Assembly: GCA_031216445.1 (NCBI GenBank)
Contig: CM062209.1
Span: forward strand, 24,980,501 to 25,044,500
Reading direction: 5' to 3'
Origin: Lateolabrax maculatus
Taxonomy: Eukaryota > Chordata > Actinopteri > Acropomatiformes > Lateolabracidae
DNA: 64,000 nucleotides
The notes beneath the pieces were generated by a model, which saw nothing but the letters and a program-made list of their open reading frames with translations, made no database searches and was not told the origin of the DNA. The position numbers and the translations under genes were made by a program. Shown here piece after piece: positions 28,495 to 40,043 of this stretch (position 1 is the stretch's first letter; each line of letters begins with the position of its first letter).

Positions 28495-28568
28495 ATGTGA
28501 AAAGATTGAAGATGATTGAAATTCCTTCCAGAAAGCTGATTCAGAGACACATTTCAGTGAGAAGTGCA

Positions 28569-28634
28569 TTTCAACTTGAGCAACCCTCTGACTTCACTAC
28601 CAAGAAAGTGCTATATAGTTGGGGTGTTAATCTT
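28569..28634 (+). ncRNA. miR-430-like precursor, type VII (representative)
   Basis: The predicted 3p product at 28605-28628 begins AAAGUGCUAUAUAGUUGGGG, with an AAGUGC-containing seed and the family GUUGGGG half. The 5' arm CAACTTGAGCAACCCTCTGA pairs imperfectly (AAC with GTT, CAAC with GTTG, then mixed G-U pairs), so this is the weakest of the canonical types. It always follows a type III copy whose flank reads GATGTGAAAAG and precedes a type I. There are six full copies and one truncated copy. It could be a decaying family member. Confidence 0.55.
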
Positions 28635-28696
28635 GTTTGTTTATAAGTGCAATACTGTTTTTTTGCTCATCAAGGTATAGATTTGGTCAATAATAG

Positions 28697-28766
28697 TACC
28701 CTAACACAAACACTAACTTTGGTTTCAATGCAGTAAGTTCTTTTTTGTTGGGGTAGTTTTGCTGAC
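28697..28766 (+). ncRNA. miR-430 precursor, type I, seed variant AAGUUC
   Basis: 3p at 28734-28756. Confidence 0.6.
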
Positions 28767-29500
28767 CTCTGCATCTTCAGGTGTGAGCTGGGGTGCCATT
28801 TAAAAACTTCAGTAAGAGATGCACTTAATTTGTAGTCACATTCTAGAATTGCAGGACAAGAAAATAAAGTACTGCGCTTTGATGTTGGGGTTGGATTCCG
28901 TACTGAAGCCCTAGATTCCCTAAACTAAATCTGCCTCTTTGTATTGCTTTAAACTACTGCTGATGAAACATCAACTGGACGCTGCCAATGACGTGCATCA
29001 AGTAAAGTCTTTAAGATGATTTAAGATGATCCTCATCTGTTCATCAAGTACAATGATTTCCTTTGTTAACGTAGCATTGCCAACGCCATTGACACTTCAT
29101 AAAAAAGGAGGCAGAGTTGGGTGGAAATGGCTGCATTCAGTATTTAAGATGGACAAATCTCTGCAAGAATTTGTAGTCACATTCTAGAATTGCAGGACAA
29201 GAACATAGAATAATGCGCTTTGATGTTGGGGTTGGATTCCGTACTGAAGCCATACAATCCCTAAACTAAATCTGCCTCTTTGTGTTGCTTTTAAACTACT
29301 GCTGATAAAACATCAGCTGGACACTGCCAATGACGTGCATCAAGTAAAGTCTTTAAGATGATCCTCATCTGTTCATCAAGTAGAATGACTTCCTTTTTTA
29401 ACGTAGCATTGCCAACACCATTGAAACTTAATAAAAAAAGAAGGCGGAGTTGGGTGGAAATGGCTGCATTTAGTGTTTAAGATGGACAAATCTCTGCAAG

Positions 29501-29570
29501 TATCCTAACACAAACACTAACTTTGGTTTCAATGCAGTAAGTGCTTTTTTGTTGGGGTAGTTTTGCTGAC
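29501..29570 (+). ncRNA. mir430: miR-430 precursor, type I
   Basis: 3p at 29538-29560. Confidence 0.8.
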
Positions 29571-30488
29571 CTCTGCATCTTCAGGTGTGAGCTGTGTGCC
29601 ATTTGAAAACTTCAGTAAGAGATACACTTAATTTGTTGTCACATTCTAGAATTGCAGGACAAGAAAATAGAGACCTGCGCTTTGAAGTTGGGGTTGGATT
29701 CCGTTCTGAAGCCCTACATTCCCTAAACTAAATCTGCCTCTTTGTATTGCTTTAAACTTCTGCTGATAAAACATCAACTGGACATGCATCATCAACTGAC
29801 GTGCATCAAGTAAAGTCTTTAAGATGATTTAAGATGATCCTCATCTGTTCATCAAGTACAATGACTTCCTTTGTTACCCTAGCATTGCCAACACCATTGA
29901 GACTTCATAAAAAAGAAGGCGGAGTTGGGTGGAAATGGATGCATTCAGTATTTAAGATGGACAAATCTCTGCAAGAAACACCACTTCCTCTGCAAGTGGG
30001 GCACAAAGATGATGATCCTCATCTGTTCATCAAGTACAATGATTTCCTTTGTTAAAGTAACATGGCCAACACCATTGAAACTTTATAAAAAAAAGAAGGC
30101 GGAGTTGGGTGGAAATGGCTGCATTCAGTATTTAAGATGGACAAATCTCTGCAAGAATTTGTAGTCACATTCTAGAATTGCAGGACAAGAAAATAGAATA
30201 ATGCGCTTTGATGTTGGGGTTGGATTCCGTACTGAAGCCATACAATCCCTAAACTAAATCTGCCTCTTTGTGTTGCTTTTAAACTACTGCTGATAAAACA
30301 TCAGCTGGACAGTGCCAATGACGTGCATCAAGTAAAGTCTTTAAGATGATCCTCATCTGTTCATCAAGTAGAATGACTTCCTTTTTTAACGTAGCATTGC
30401 CAACACCATTGAAACTTAATAAAAAAAGAAGGCGGAGTTGGGTGGAAATGGCTGCATTTAGTGTTTAAGATGGACAAATCTCTGCAAG

Positions 30489-30558
30489 TATCCTAACACA
30501 AACACTAACTTTGGTTTCAATGCAGTAAGTGCTTTTTTGTTGGGGTAGTTTTTCTGAC
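30489..30558 (+). ncRNA. mir430: miR-430 precursor, type I
   Basis: 3p at 30526-30548; TTTTTCTG for TTTTGCTG just after the arm. Confidence 0.79.
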
Positions 30559-30911
30559 CTCTGCATCTTCAGGTGTGAGCTGTGTGCCATTTGAAAACTT
30601 CAGTAAGAGATACACTTAATTTGTAGTCACATTCTAGAATTGCAGGACAAGAAAATAGAGTACTGCGCTTTGATGTTGGGGTTGGATTCCGTACTGAAGC
30701 CCTACATTCCCTAAACTAAATCTGCCTCTTTGTATTGCTTTAAACTACTGCTGATGAAACATCAACTGGACGCTGCCAATGAGGTGCATCAAGTAAAGTC
30801 TTCGGAGGGTAAGTGACCACTTATCAACTGCTAATGCCCTGCATGAATTTAAGATGATCCTCATCTGTTCATCAAGTACAAAGTCTTCCAGACAACACCA
30901 CTGAAACTTCA

Positions 30912-30950
30912 TATAAAAGAGGCGGAGCTGGGTGGAAACGGCTGCATTCA
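30912..30950 (+). promoter_or_regulatory. TATA promoter module P1
   Basis: TATAAAAG at 30912; leads into a P2 module and type I. Confidence 0.5.
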
Positions 30951-31156
30951 GTATTTAAGATGGACAAATCTCTGCAAGAGACACCACTTCCTCTGCAAGT
31001 GGGGCACAAAGATGATGATCCTCATCTGTTCATCAAGTAATATGATTTCCTTTGTTAACTTAACATTGCCAACGCCATTGACACTTCATAAAAAACGATG
31101 CAGAGTTGGGTGGAAATGGCTGCATTTAGTATTTAAGATGGACAAATCTCTGCAAG

Positions 31157-31226
31157 TATCCTAACACAAACACTAACTTTGGTTTAAATTTAGTAAGTGC
31201 TTTTATGTTGGGGTAGTTTTGCTGAC
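31157..31226 (+). ncRNA. mir430: miR-430 precursor, type I
   Basis: 3p at 31194-31216 reads UAAGUGCUUUUAUGUUGGGG. The loop is altered (GGTTTAAATTTAG), removing the CAG before TAAGT. Confidence 0.75.
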
Positions 31227-31580
31227 CTCTGCATCTTCAGGTGTGAGCTGTGTGCCATTTGAAAACTTCAGTAAGAGATACACTTAATTTGTAGTCACAT
31301 TCTAGAATTGCAGGACAAGAAAATAGAATACTGCGCTTTGATGTTGGGGTTGGATTCCGTACTGAAGCCCTACATTCCCTGAACTAAATCTGCCTCTTTG
31401 TGTTGCTTTTAAACTACTGCTGATAAAACATCAACTGGACAATGCCAATGAGGTGCATCAAGTAAAGTCTTCGGAGGCTAAGTGACCACTTATCAACTGC
31501 TAATGCCCTGCATGAATTTAAGATGATCCTCATCTGTTCATCAAGTACAAAGTCTTCCAGACAACACCCCTGAAACTTCA

Positions 31581-31619
31581 TATAAAAGAGGCGGAGCTGG
31601 GTGGAAACGGCTGCATTCA
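31581..31619 (+). promoter_or_regulatory. TATA promoter module P1
   Basis: TATAAAAG at 31581, before type II at 31742. Confidence 0.6.
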
Positions 31620-31741
31620 GTATTTAAGGTGGACAAATCTCTGCAAGAAACACCACTTCCTCTGCAAGTGGGGCAGAAAAACAAGCAACACCTGGATTAT
31701 GGAGAAACTCTTAGGCAACAAAGCTTGCCAACTGTAAGTCT

Positions 31742-31819
31742 GTATTATTGACCCAACTTGAGCATTGAGTTGTGTTTGAATACAGTTAAGTGCTACTTGT
31801 TGGGGCGGTTGTACATGAC
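31742..31819 (+). ncRNA. mir430: miR-430 precursor, type II
   Basis: 3p at 31787-31809. The basal stem is weakened (GTATT for GTCAT, no longer matching ATGAC). Confidence 0.76.
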
Positions 31820-31865
31820 AAATGCTGCAGACTGTAACTGAAGACAGATTTCATTTGAATTACAT

Positions 31866-31935
31866 TCAGATCACCTCAAATGGAGACACTGATGATTCTT
31901 GTGTTCATAAGTGCTTCTCTTTGGGGTTGTCTTGG
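31866..31935 (+). ncRNA. mir430c: miR-430c precursor, type III
   Basis: 3p at 31908-31930. Confidence 0.87.
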
Positions 31936-32011
31936 TTGTGAATTCTTCAGCTAACATATAACTGGACAAATGCATCATTTTCACATGACTAACTAAATGC
32001 ATTACTTGTCG

Positions 32012-32087
32012 CCAACACTACCAAAACAAGAGCACTGACTTGAATTGTGAATGCAGTAAGTGCTACTTGTTGGGGTAGTTTTGCTGA
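32012..32087 (+). ncRNA. mir430: miR-430 precursor, type IV
   Basis: 3p at 32057-32079. Confidence 0.85.
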
Positions 32088-32186
32088 CCTCTGAATTCCA
32101 AGGTTCCCTTCACATAATTCATCAGGATAGCAATTCTAGGTCAGCTCTTACTGGGTTAAGAATACATTTATTGTACCTCATCAGTA

Positions 32187-32257
32187 TTCCCCTGACATGA
32201 GCATTGACTTGAAATTTGAATTCAGTAAGTGCTACTTGTTGGGGCAGTTTTAATTGA
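32187..32257 (+). ncRNA. mir430: miR-430 precursor, type V
   Basis: 3p at 32226-32248. Confidence 0.8.
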
Positions 32258-32309
32258 CAAAAGCAACTGAATGCATTGGTAGACCTTTTTTTTATTACAG
32301 AAATCAGTC

Positions 32310-32379
32310 TCAGATAACTTCAAATGGAGACACTAATGATTCTTGTGTTCATAAGTGCTTCTCTTTGGGGTTGTCTTGG
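32310..32379 (+). ncRNA. mir430c: miR-430c precursor, type III (post-acceptor version)
   Basis: 3p at 32352-32374. Confidence 0.87.
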
Positions 32380-33466
32380 ATGTGAATTCTTCAGCTAACA
32401 TATAACTGGACAAATGCATCATTTTTGTAGTCACATTCTAGAATTGCAGGACAAGAAAATAGAGACCTGCGCTTTGAAGTTGGGGTTGGATTCCGTACTG
32501 AAGCCTTACATTCCCTAAACTAAATCTGCCTCTTTGTATTGCTTTAAACTACTGCTGATAAAACATCAACTGGACATGCATCATCAACTGACGTGCATCA
32601 AGTAAAGTCTTTAAGATGATTTAAGATGATCCTCATCTGTTCATCAAGTACAATGACTTCCTTTGTTACCCTAGCATTGCCAACACCATTGAGACTTCAT
32701 AAAAAGAAGGCGGAGTTGGGTGGAAATGGATGCATTCAGTATTTAAGATGGACAAATCTCTGCAAGAAACACCCCTTCCTCCTGCAAGCGGGGCACAAAG
32801 ATGATGATCCTCATCTGTTCATCAAGTACAATGATTTCCTTTGTTAACGTAGCATGGCCAACACCATTGAAACTTCATAAAAAAGAAAGCAGAGTTGGGT
32901 GGAAATGGCTGCATTCAGTATTTAAGATGGACAAATCTCTGCAAGAATTTGTAGTCACATTCTAGAATTGCAGGACAAGAAAATAGAATAATGCGCTTTG
33001 ATGTTGGGGTTGGATTCCGTACTAAGCGATACAATCCCTAAACTAAATCTGCCTCTTTGTGTTGCTTTTAAACTTCTGCTGATAAAACATCAGCTGGACA
33101 CTGCCAATGACGTGCATCAAGTAAAGTCTTTAAGATGATCCTCATCTGTTCATCAAGTAGAATGACTTCCTTTTTTAACGTAGCATTGCCAACACCATTG
33201 AAACTTCATAAAAAAAGAAGGCGGAGTTGGGTGGAAATGGCTGCATTTAGTATTTAAGATGGACAAATCTCTGCAAGAGACACCACTTCCTCTGCAAGTG
33301 GGGCACAAAGATGATGATCCTCATCTGTTCATCAAGTAGAATGACTTCCTTATTTAACGTAGCATTGCCAACACCATTGAAACTTCATAAAAAAAGAAGG
33401 CGGAGTTGGGTGGAAATGGCTGCATTCAGTATTTAAGATGGACAAATCTCTGCAAGTATCCTAACA

Positions 33467-33536
33467 CAAACACTAACTTTGGTTTCAATGCAGTAAGTGC
33501 TTTTTTGTTGGGGTAGTTTTGCTGACCTCTGCATCT
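33467..33536 (+). ncRNA. mir430: miR-430 precursor, type I
   Basis: 3p at 33504-33526. Confidence 0.8.
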
Positions 33537-33880
33537 TCGGGTGTGAGCTGTGTGCCATTTGAAAACTTCAGTAAGAGATACACTTAATTTGTAATAACAT
33601 TCTAGAATTGCAGGACAAGAAAATAGAATAATGCGCTTTGATGTTGGGGTTGGATTCCGTACTGAAGCCCTACATTCCCTAAACTATATCTGCCTCTTTG
33701 TGTTGCTTTTAAACTACTGCTGATGAAACATCAACTGGACGCTGCCAATGAGGTGCATCAAGTAAAGTCTTCGGAGGGTAAGTGACCACTTATCAACTGC
33801 TAATGCCCTGCATGAATTTAAGATGATCCTCATCTGTTCATCAAGTACAAAGTCTTCCAGACAACACCACTGAAACTTCA

Positions 33881-33919
33881 TATAAAAGAGGCGGAGCTGG
33901 GTGGAAACGGCTGCATTCA
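33881..33919 (+). promoter_or_regulatory. TATA promoter module P1
   Basis: TATAAAAG at 33881, before type II at 34042. Confidence 0.6.
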
Positions 33920-34041
33920 GTATTTAAGGTGGACAAATCTCTGCAAGAAACACCACTTCCTCTGCAAGTGGGGCAGAAAAACAAGCAACACCTGGATTAT
34001 GGAGAAACTCTTAGGCAACAAAGCTTGCCAACTGTAAGTCT

Positions 34042-34119
34042 GTCATATTGACCCAACTTGAGCATTGAGTTGTGTTTGAATACAGTTAAGTGCTACTTGT
34101 TGGGGCGGTTGTACATGAC
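34042..34119 (+). ncRNA. mir430: miR-430 precursor, type II
   Basis: 3p at 34087-34109; TATA at 33881. Confidence 0.82.
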
Positions 34120-34165
34120 AAATGCTGCAGACTGTAACTGAAGACAGATTTCATTTGAATTACAT

Positions 34166-34235
34166 TCAGATCACCTCAAATGGAGACACTGATGATTCTT
34201 GTGTTCATAAGTGCTTCTCTTTGGGGTTGTCTTGG
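34166..34235 (+). ncRNA. mir430c: miR-430c precursor, type III
   Basis: 3p at 34208-34230. Confidence 0.87.
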
Positions 34236-34311
34236 TTGTGAATTCTTCAGCTAACATATAACTGGACAAATGCATCATTTTCACATGACTAACTAAATGC
34301 ATTACTTGTCA

Positions 34312-34387
34312 CCAACACTACCAAAACAAGAGCACTGACTTGAATTGTGAATGCAGTAAGTGCTACTTGTTGGGGTAGTTTTGCTGA
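34312..34387 (+). ncRNA. mir430: miR-430 precursor, type IV
   Basis: 3p at 34357-34379. Confidence 0.85.
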
Positions 34388-34486
34388 CCTCTGAAGTCCC
34401 AGGTTCCCTTCACATAATTCATCAGGATAGAAATTCTAGGTCAGCTCTTACTGGGTTAAGAATACATTTATTGTACCTCATCAGTA

Positions 34487-34557
34487 TTCCCCTGACATGA
34501 GCATTGACTTGAAATTTGAATTCAGTAAGTGCTACTTGTTGGGGCAGTTTTAATTGA
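34487..34557 (+). ncRNA. mir430: miR-430 precursor, type V
   Basis: 3p at 34526-34548. Confidence 0.8.
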
Positions 34558-34608
34558 CAAAAGCAACTGAATGCATTGGTAGACCTTTTTTTATTACAGA
34601 AATCAGTC

Positions 34609-34678
34609 TCAGATAACTTCAAATGGAGACACTAATGATTCTTGTGTTCTCAAGTGCTTCTCTTTGGGGTTGTCTTGG
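34609..34678 (+). ncRNA. mir430c: miR-430c precursor, type III (post-acceptor version)
   Basis: 3p at 34651-34673 with the CAAGUGC start seen in M2. Confidence 0.84.
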
Positions 34679-35084
34679 ATGTGAATTCTTCAGCTAACAT
34701 ATAACTGGACAAATGCATAAATGGCTGCATTCAGTATTTAAGATGGACAAATCTCTGCAAGAATTTGTAGTCACATTCTAGAATTGCAGGACAAGAAAAT
34801 AGAATAATGCGCTTTGATGTTGGGGTTGGATTCCGTACTGAAGCCATACAATCCCTAAACTAAATCTGCCTCTTTGTGTTGCTTTTAAACTACTGCTGAT
34901 AAAACATCAGCTGGACACTGCCAATGACGTGCATCAAGTAAAGTCTTTAAGATGATTTAAGATGATCCTCATCTGTTCATCAAGTAGAATGACTTCCTTT
35001 TTTAACGTAGCATTGCCAACACCATTGAAACTTTATAAAAAAAGAAGGCGGAGTTGGGTGGAAATGGCTGCATTCAGTATATAA

Positions 35085-35545
35085 CCCTTGTGTTGTCCTC
35101 TGGGTCGAGGTGACCTGGTGGCCGAAAATGTCCTTCTGTGTATGTAAATGTTGTTATGCATGACATTTGTGATTCTTGAAGCGGTTATCTTTTGTTTTTA
35201 GTTTGTTTCTTGACAATAGGAACAGATTAAGAAACAGAATAAAGGAAAAGGATGACACAAACATATGATACATTCATATTGCAGAGCCGCTACTTTATTG
35301 TAGTAGTAGTAGTAGTAGCAGCCCTTGCGTCGTCCTCTGGGCCGATGTGACCCGGCGTCCAAAAAAAAAAACATCCCTTTGTGTGAGCAGGCGTATGTGC
35401 ATGACATTTGTGATTCTTGAAGCAGTCATCTTTTGTTTTCTTTTATTTTTTTTAATGATAGAAACAGAGTAAGAAACAGAATGAAGGAAATAATGACACA
35501 AACGCTTGGTATCACAGAGCCACTACTTTATTTTAGTTATCCATT
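35085..35545 (+). mobile_element. piggyBac-like terminal pair in T copy 2
   Basis: Both tandem halves are present (starts about 35085 and 35321); the same altered ATAA target flank precedes it. Confidence 0.48.
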
Positions 35546-35563
35546 GTTTTAGTTCAGTTCAGT

Positions 35564-36118
35564 TCAATTCAGTTGTATACATTTCGCCGGGACCATCTCT
35601 GTATGGCGTCGCACGTGCCAATGGTGCGAGCAGACCTGGATCGTCTGAGCATCGTTGAAGCCGTCGTCCCAGCAGAACTCTTCCGTGCAGGGGATGAGGC
35701 CGCCGCCGCCGCCGCCGCCGCGTCTCAGCGCCGAACGAGGCTGGACTCTGTCCCCGTGGACTCCTTCTTGTCCCTTTTCTTTTTCTTCTTCTTCTGCTCG
35801 TGCTCCTGCTTCTCCTGCTTCTCCTGCTTCTACTTTTCCTTCTACTTCTGCTCGTGCTTCTTCTGCTCGTGCTCGTGCTTCTCGTGCTTCTACTTTTCCT
35901 TCTTCTTCGGGCTCCCCGTCCACCACGTCGTACGGCCCAAAGTCGTCGAGCGCGGAGAATGGGTTAGCGCACTGCGCCTCTATCCCGGCGTGCAATTTGG
36001 CATGCAATTTGGCGTACCTGACGACAAACTCGGGGCCGTAGAGCCGGCACTGATCCGGAGACATGCGGATGAACTGGTTAAAGTTGTCAAAGTGGTCGAC
36101 GAAAGCGTACATTCCCAT
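35564..36118 (-). CDS. Unrecognised acidic, glycine-run protein (T copy 2), C-terminus frameshifted
   Basis: 184 codons; the N-terminal 70 residues match copy 1. The acidic segment is longer. Near the end, two bases fewer in CACGTGCCAATGGTGCGAG than in copies 1 and 3 shift the frame, so the last 21 residues differ and the ORF ends by chance close to the original stop. Poly-A signal at 35532-35527. Confidence 0.35.
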   Translation of the reverse strand: MGMYAFVDHFDNFNQFIRMSPDQCRLYGPEFVVRYAKLHAKLHAGIEAQCANPFSALDDFGPYDVVDGEPEEEGKVEAREARARAEEARAEVEGKVEAGEAGEAGARAEEEEKEKGQEGVHGDRVQPRSALRRGGGGGGGLIPCTEEFCWDDGFNDAQTIQVCSHHWHVRRHTEMVPAKCIQLN

Positions 36119-36794
36119 GGCTACTAGGCACTTGCAGAGCAGAGGGTCACGTCTTTTTTATTTTTATGCTCCCAGAGACGTTCATGTGGTCTCCAGGCAA
36201 ACCGCTGCTGCTGCTGCTGCTGCTGCTGCCACCTCCTCATCATTATCATTTCTTCAGCCCCGTTCCTCATCTCATCGTGTCTTATCCGTTTGTGTGTGTG
36301 TGTGTGTGTGTGTGTCTGTGTGTGTGTGTGTGACTCATCATCAGTTGGACATTTTCTCACTGGATGTTTTTTTTGGAGGTTTCTGTTGCGCGAGTCATCA
36401 TCTGCTTTTGAACATTTTCCCACTATAGGGGATTTTATGTGTGACTCATCCCCTTCTTCTTCTTCTTCTTCTTCTTCTTCCTCCCCACGAGCGTCGGGCC
36501 TCCGCGACCCGTCACTCCTCTCCTTCCACTCGTCCTTCCCCTTGTCCTCCTTCTTCTTCTTCTTCTTCTTCTTCTTCTCACTGTCACACTCGCCGCCTCC
36601 GCACGCTCTTGTGCCTCCTGCTGGCAGGAATGTGCACATAGCTGCCTGAACTGGACGGTTTTTCTTTCACGGCCACAAGGAGCCAGTGTTCTTCTCCTGG
36701 AGTTACACTGGGAGCCAGTGTTCTTCTCCTGGAGTTACGCGGAAATCGATTTTTAAAAGACCCCCCCTCACCCACGTTTCTCCCGCGAGCAGCG

Positions 36795-37085
36795 GGCCTC
36801 CGTGACCCGACGATGCGTGGCCCCTCCACTTTCCACTCGTCCTTCGCCTCGTCCTTCTACTTCTTCTCCTATTTCCCCTCTCCTCTTCGCCTTTCACACT
36901 GTCCCTCCGCACGCCCTCGTTCCTCCCGGCGCGCGGCGGGCCTCGGCGGCCCGACGAGGCGTCACCCCTCCACTTTCCCATCGTCCTTCGCCTCGTCCTT
37001 CTACTTCTTCTCCTTTTTTTCCCTCTCCTCTTCTCCGTCTCACCCTCGTTCCTCCCAGTGCCTGGCGGGCCTCGGCGACCCGGCG
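36795..37085. repeat. CT-rich minisatellite, T copy 2
   Basis: Unit starts near 36797 and 36939, with the terminal half-unit at 37068; one unit fewer than copies 1 and 3. Confidence 0.75.
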
Positions 37086-37487
37086 TCACGGTGGCTATCT
37101 TTGTGTATTTCTGCGTGCATTTCGGCCCTTCGCTTGAATGCGAAGGATAAGTCATTTCAGTGGGTAATACTGTACTTTTTACTCCACTACATTTGTGATT
37201 GTTATTGTGATAAGTTTGCAGATTCCGATTTTACATTGAAAAAACGTGATGGTTTCATAGACTAGGATGCAGTATAATACATGAAAAGTTTGTTTTCTTA
37301 AAAACATATCCTATAATGATGTAACACTGACAGGGGCCGCAGACTGTCATAACGGCTCATTTTTTTTTGTTATGGTAACAGGATTTGCTTTGTTTCCTGA
37401 CACGCTACAGCTTCTACCCAGATAGAGAGAATACCAAAACCTTATGACACAGCATCTTTGAAGGGGCTGTTTGTCACGTCGGCGACC

Positions 37488-37607
37488 GCTTACGGCCACA
37501 CCACCCTCAACGCGCTCGATCTCGTCCGATCTCGGAGGCCAAGCAGGGTCGGGCCTGGTTAGTACTTGGATGGGAGACCGCCTGGGAATACCAGGTGCTG
37601 TAAGCTT
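37488..37607 (+). rRNA. rna5s: 5S rRNA, subtype A
   Basis: Full length. Confidence 0.93.
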
Positions 37608-37741
37608 TTTCCACTCCGTTTAAAAAGGTAGAGTGTACGTAGTGTGCACCCCGTCCCTTTGGATATCAAAAACAGCAAGCAGTTTTGCACCAGAGGGCGC
37701 CATCGACCACTTGGAGGACTGTATGAAACTAGAAAGAGAAA

Positions 37742-37861
37742 AAGCTTACAGCACCCGGTATTCCCAGGCGGTCTCCCATCCAAGTACTAACCAGGCCCTA
37801 CGCTGCTTAGCTTCCGAGATCGGACGAGATCGGGCGCGTTCAGGGTGGTGTGGCCGTAAGC
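37742..37861 (-). rRNA. rna5s: 5S rRNA, subtype B
   Basis: Full length; TATA at -32 kept. Confidence 0.85.
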
Positions 37862-38480
37862 TGCAGCGCCGGGACCAAAACAGTCTTTTTATAGACGTGG
37901 ATTAGCATCATCGCGGCTATCTGTGTGTATTTCCGTCCATTGGGGACATTGACATATTTGTAAAAGTTCCAGGGCAAGGAGCTCTGATTACAGTCATACA
38001 ATTTCCCCACATGAATGAATGATAAAGACTGTTTATCGCAGCGCTGGAGTCTAATTAAGTATTTTTACCGTACATGAGTACACGTATGCTGCTTATCCTT
38101 CACTCGAATATTTCGATTCCATGCTACCTACACTTCCTACTCCACCTCCTTTCAGAGGGAAATATTGGACTTTTTACTCCACTACGTTTGTGATTGTTAT
38201 GGCCACAAGTCTGCAGATTTCGATTTTACATTTAAAACATGTGATGGTTTCATAAACTATGATGGAGCATAACACGTGGAAAGTTTATTTTCTTAAAAAC
38301 ATATCCCATAATCATGTAGCGCTGAGAGGGGCCGCAGACTGTTGTAACGGCTCAGTTTTTGCTTCTAGCAACAGGATTTGTTTTGTTTCCTGACAATCTG
38401 CACTTTCTGCCCATATAGAGAGAATACCAAAACCTTATGTCACAGCATCTTCAAAGGGTCCGTTTGTCGCTACTGCGACA

Positions 38481-38590
38481 GCTTACGGCCACACCACCCT
38501 GAACAAGCCCGATCTCGGAAGCCAAGCAGGGTCGGGCCTGCTTAGTACTTGGATGGGAGACTGCCTGGGAATACCGGGTGCTGTAAGCTT
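38481..38590 (+). pseudogene. 5S rRNA subtype C with 10-nt deletion
   Basis: 110 nt; GATCTCGTCC is lost between the two GATCTCG repeats. Upstream flank GCGACAG rather than GCGACCG. Confidence 0.78.
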
Positions 38591-38843
38591 TTCCACTCCG
38601 TTACAAACATAGAGCATACATAGTATGCGCACCATCCCTTTGGATATCAAAAGAAACAAAGAAAAAACCAAGCGGTTTTGCACTCGAGGGCGCTATCAGA
38701 CCCTTTTGAGGAGTTACTTTAAAAACGGCAGAAGACCGCTGCCATGAAGTTGACTTAAACAGCGCAATCAGTAATCTGTTGAAGCAGGGCCACGGAAGCC
38801 AAAGACTACGTGGCGCCGTTCCTTTTTTCAAGGCAAACATGCT

Positions 38844-38891
38844 TTGGTTTCAATGCAGTAAGTGCTTTTTTGTTGGGGTAGTTTTTCTGAC
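38844..38891 (+). pseudogene. Type I hairpin lacking its 5' arm (S-M junction)
   Basis: 3p at 38859-38881; same breakpoint as at 12864, 24512 and 63138. Confidence 0.75.
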
Positions 38892-39244
38892 CTCTGCATC
38901 TTCAGGTGTGAGCTGTGTGCCATTTGAAAACTTCAGTAAGAGATACACTTAATTTGTAGTCACATTCTAGAATTGCAGGACAAGAAAATAGAGTACTGCG
39001 CTTTGATGTTGGGGTTGGATTCCGTACTGAAGCCCTACATTCCCTAAACTAAATCTGCCTCTTTCTATTGCTTTAAACTACTGCTGATGAAACATCAACT
39101 GCACGCTGCCAATGAGGTGCATCAAGTAAAGTCTTCGGAGGGTAAGTGACCACTTATCAACTGCTAATGCCCTGCATGAATTTAAGATGATCCTCATCTG
39201 TTCATCAAGTACAAAGTCTTCCAGACAACACCACTGAAACTTCA

Positions 39245-39283
39245 TATAAAAGAGGCGGAGCTGGGTGGAAACGGCTGCATTCA
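39245..39283 (+). promoter_or_regulatory. TATA promoter module P1
   Basis: TATAAAAG at 39245, before type II at 39406. Confidence 0.6.
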
Positions 39284-39405
39284 GTATTTAAGGTGGACAA
39301 ATCTCTGCAAGAAACACCACTTCCTCTGCAAGTGGGGCAGAAAAACAAGCAACACCTGGATTATGGAGAAACTCTTAGGCAACAAAGCTTGCCAACTGTA
39401 AGTCT

Positions 39406-39483
39406 GTCATATTGACCCAACTTGAGCATTGAGTTGTGTTTGAATACAGTTAAGTGCTACTTGTTGGGGCGGTTGTACATGAC
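39406..39483 (+). ncRNA. mir430: miR-430 precursor, type II
   Basis: 3p at 39451-39473; TATA at 39245. Confidence 0.82.
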
Positions 39484-39529
39484 AAATGCTGCAGACTGTA
39501 ACTGAAGACAGATTTCATTTGAATTACAT

Positions 39530-39599
39530 TCAGATCACCTCAAATGGAGACACTGATGATTCTTGTGTTCATAAGTGCTTCTCTTTGGGGTTGTCTTGG
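39530..39599 (+). ncRNA. mir430c: miR-430c precursor, type III
   Basis: 3p at 39572-39594. Confidence 0.87.
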
Positions 39600-39675
39600 T
39601 TGTGAATTCTTCAGCTAACATATAACTGGACAAATGCATCATTTTCACATGACTAACTAAATGCATTACTTGTCA

Positions 39676-39751
39676 CCAACACTACCAAAACAAGAGCACT
39701 GACTTGAATTGTGAATGCAGTAAGTGCTACTTGTTGGGGTAGTTTTGCTGA
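39676..39751 (+). ncRNA. mir430: miR-430 precursor, type IV
   Basis: 3p at 39721-39743. Confidence 0.85.
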
Positions 39752-39850
39752 CCTCTGAAGTCCAAGGTTCCCTTCACATAATTCATCAGGATAGCAATTC
39801 TAGGTCAGCTCTTACTGGGTTAAGAATACATTTATTGTACCTCATCAGTA

Positions 39851-39921
39851 TTCCCCTGACATGAGCATTGACTTGAAATTTGAATTCAGTAAGTGCTACT
39901 TGTTGGGGCAGTTTTAATTGA
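39851..39921 (+). ncRNA. mir430: miR-430 precursor, type V
   Basis: 3p at 39890-39912. Confidence 0.8.
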
Positions 39922-39973
39922 CAAAAGCAACTGAATGCATTGGTAGACCTTTTTTTTATTACAGAAATCAGTC

Positions 39974-40043
39974 TCAGATAACTTCAAATGGAGACACTAA
40001 TGATTCTTGTGTTCATAAGTGCTTCTCTTTGGGGTTGTCTTGG
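39974..40043 (+). ncRNA. mir430c: miR-430c precursor, type III (post-acceptor version)
   Basis: 3p at 40016-40038. Confidence 0.87.

Larger units (their letters stand above)
24512..35084 (+). other. miR-430 cluster block M3
   Basis: It starts with the same 5'-truncated type I hairpin as M2, M4 and M5 and ends at the same T-element insertion point as M1 and M4. It contains four II-III-IV-V-III cassettes (starting at 26246, 27857, 31742 and 34042) separated by I/VI-plus-promoter segments. Confidence 0.85.
35085..37085. other. T block copy 2
   Basis: Same order as copy 1. It has an extra direct repeat of about 31 bp (GGAGCCAGTGTTCTTCTCC at about 36680 and 36711) and one fewer minisatellite unit. 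Confidence 0.75.
37086..38840. repeat. 5S rDNA block S3 (single unit, no D)
   Basis: A, B and C genes only, then the standard junction into M4. Confidence 0.88.

Noticed and set aside
36124..36639. 171-codon minus-strand ORF upstream of the T copy 2 CDS
   Set aside because: Mostly Lys, Glu, Thr-His and Gln runs from microsatellites; broken into separate frames in copy 1 and interrupted by a deletion in copy 3. It could be a 5' exon, but the sequence does not support it.
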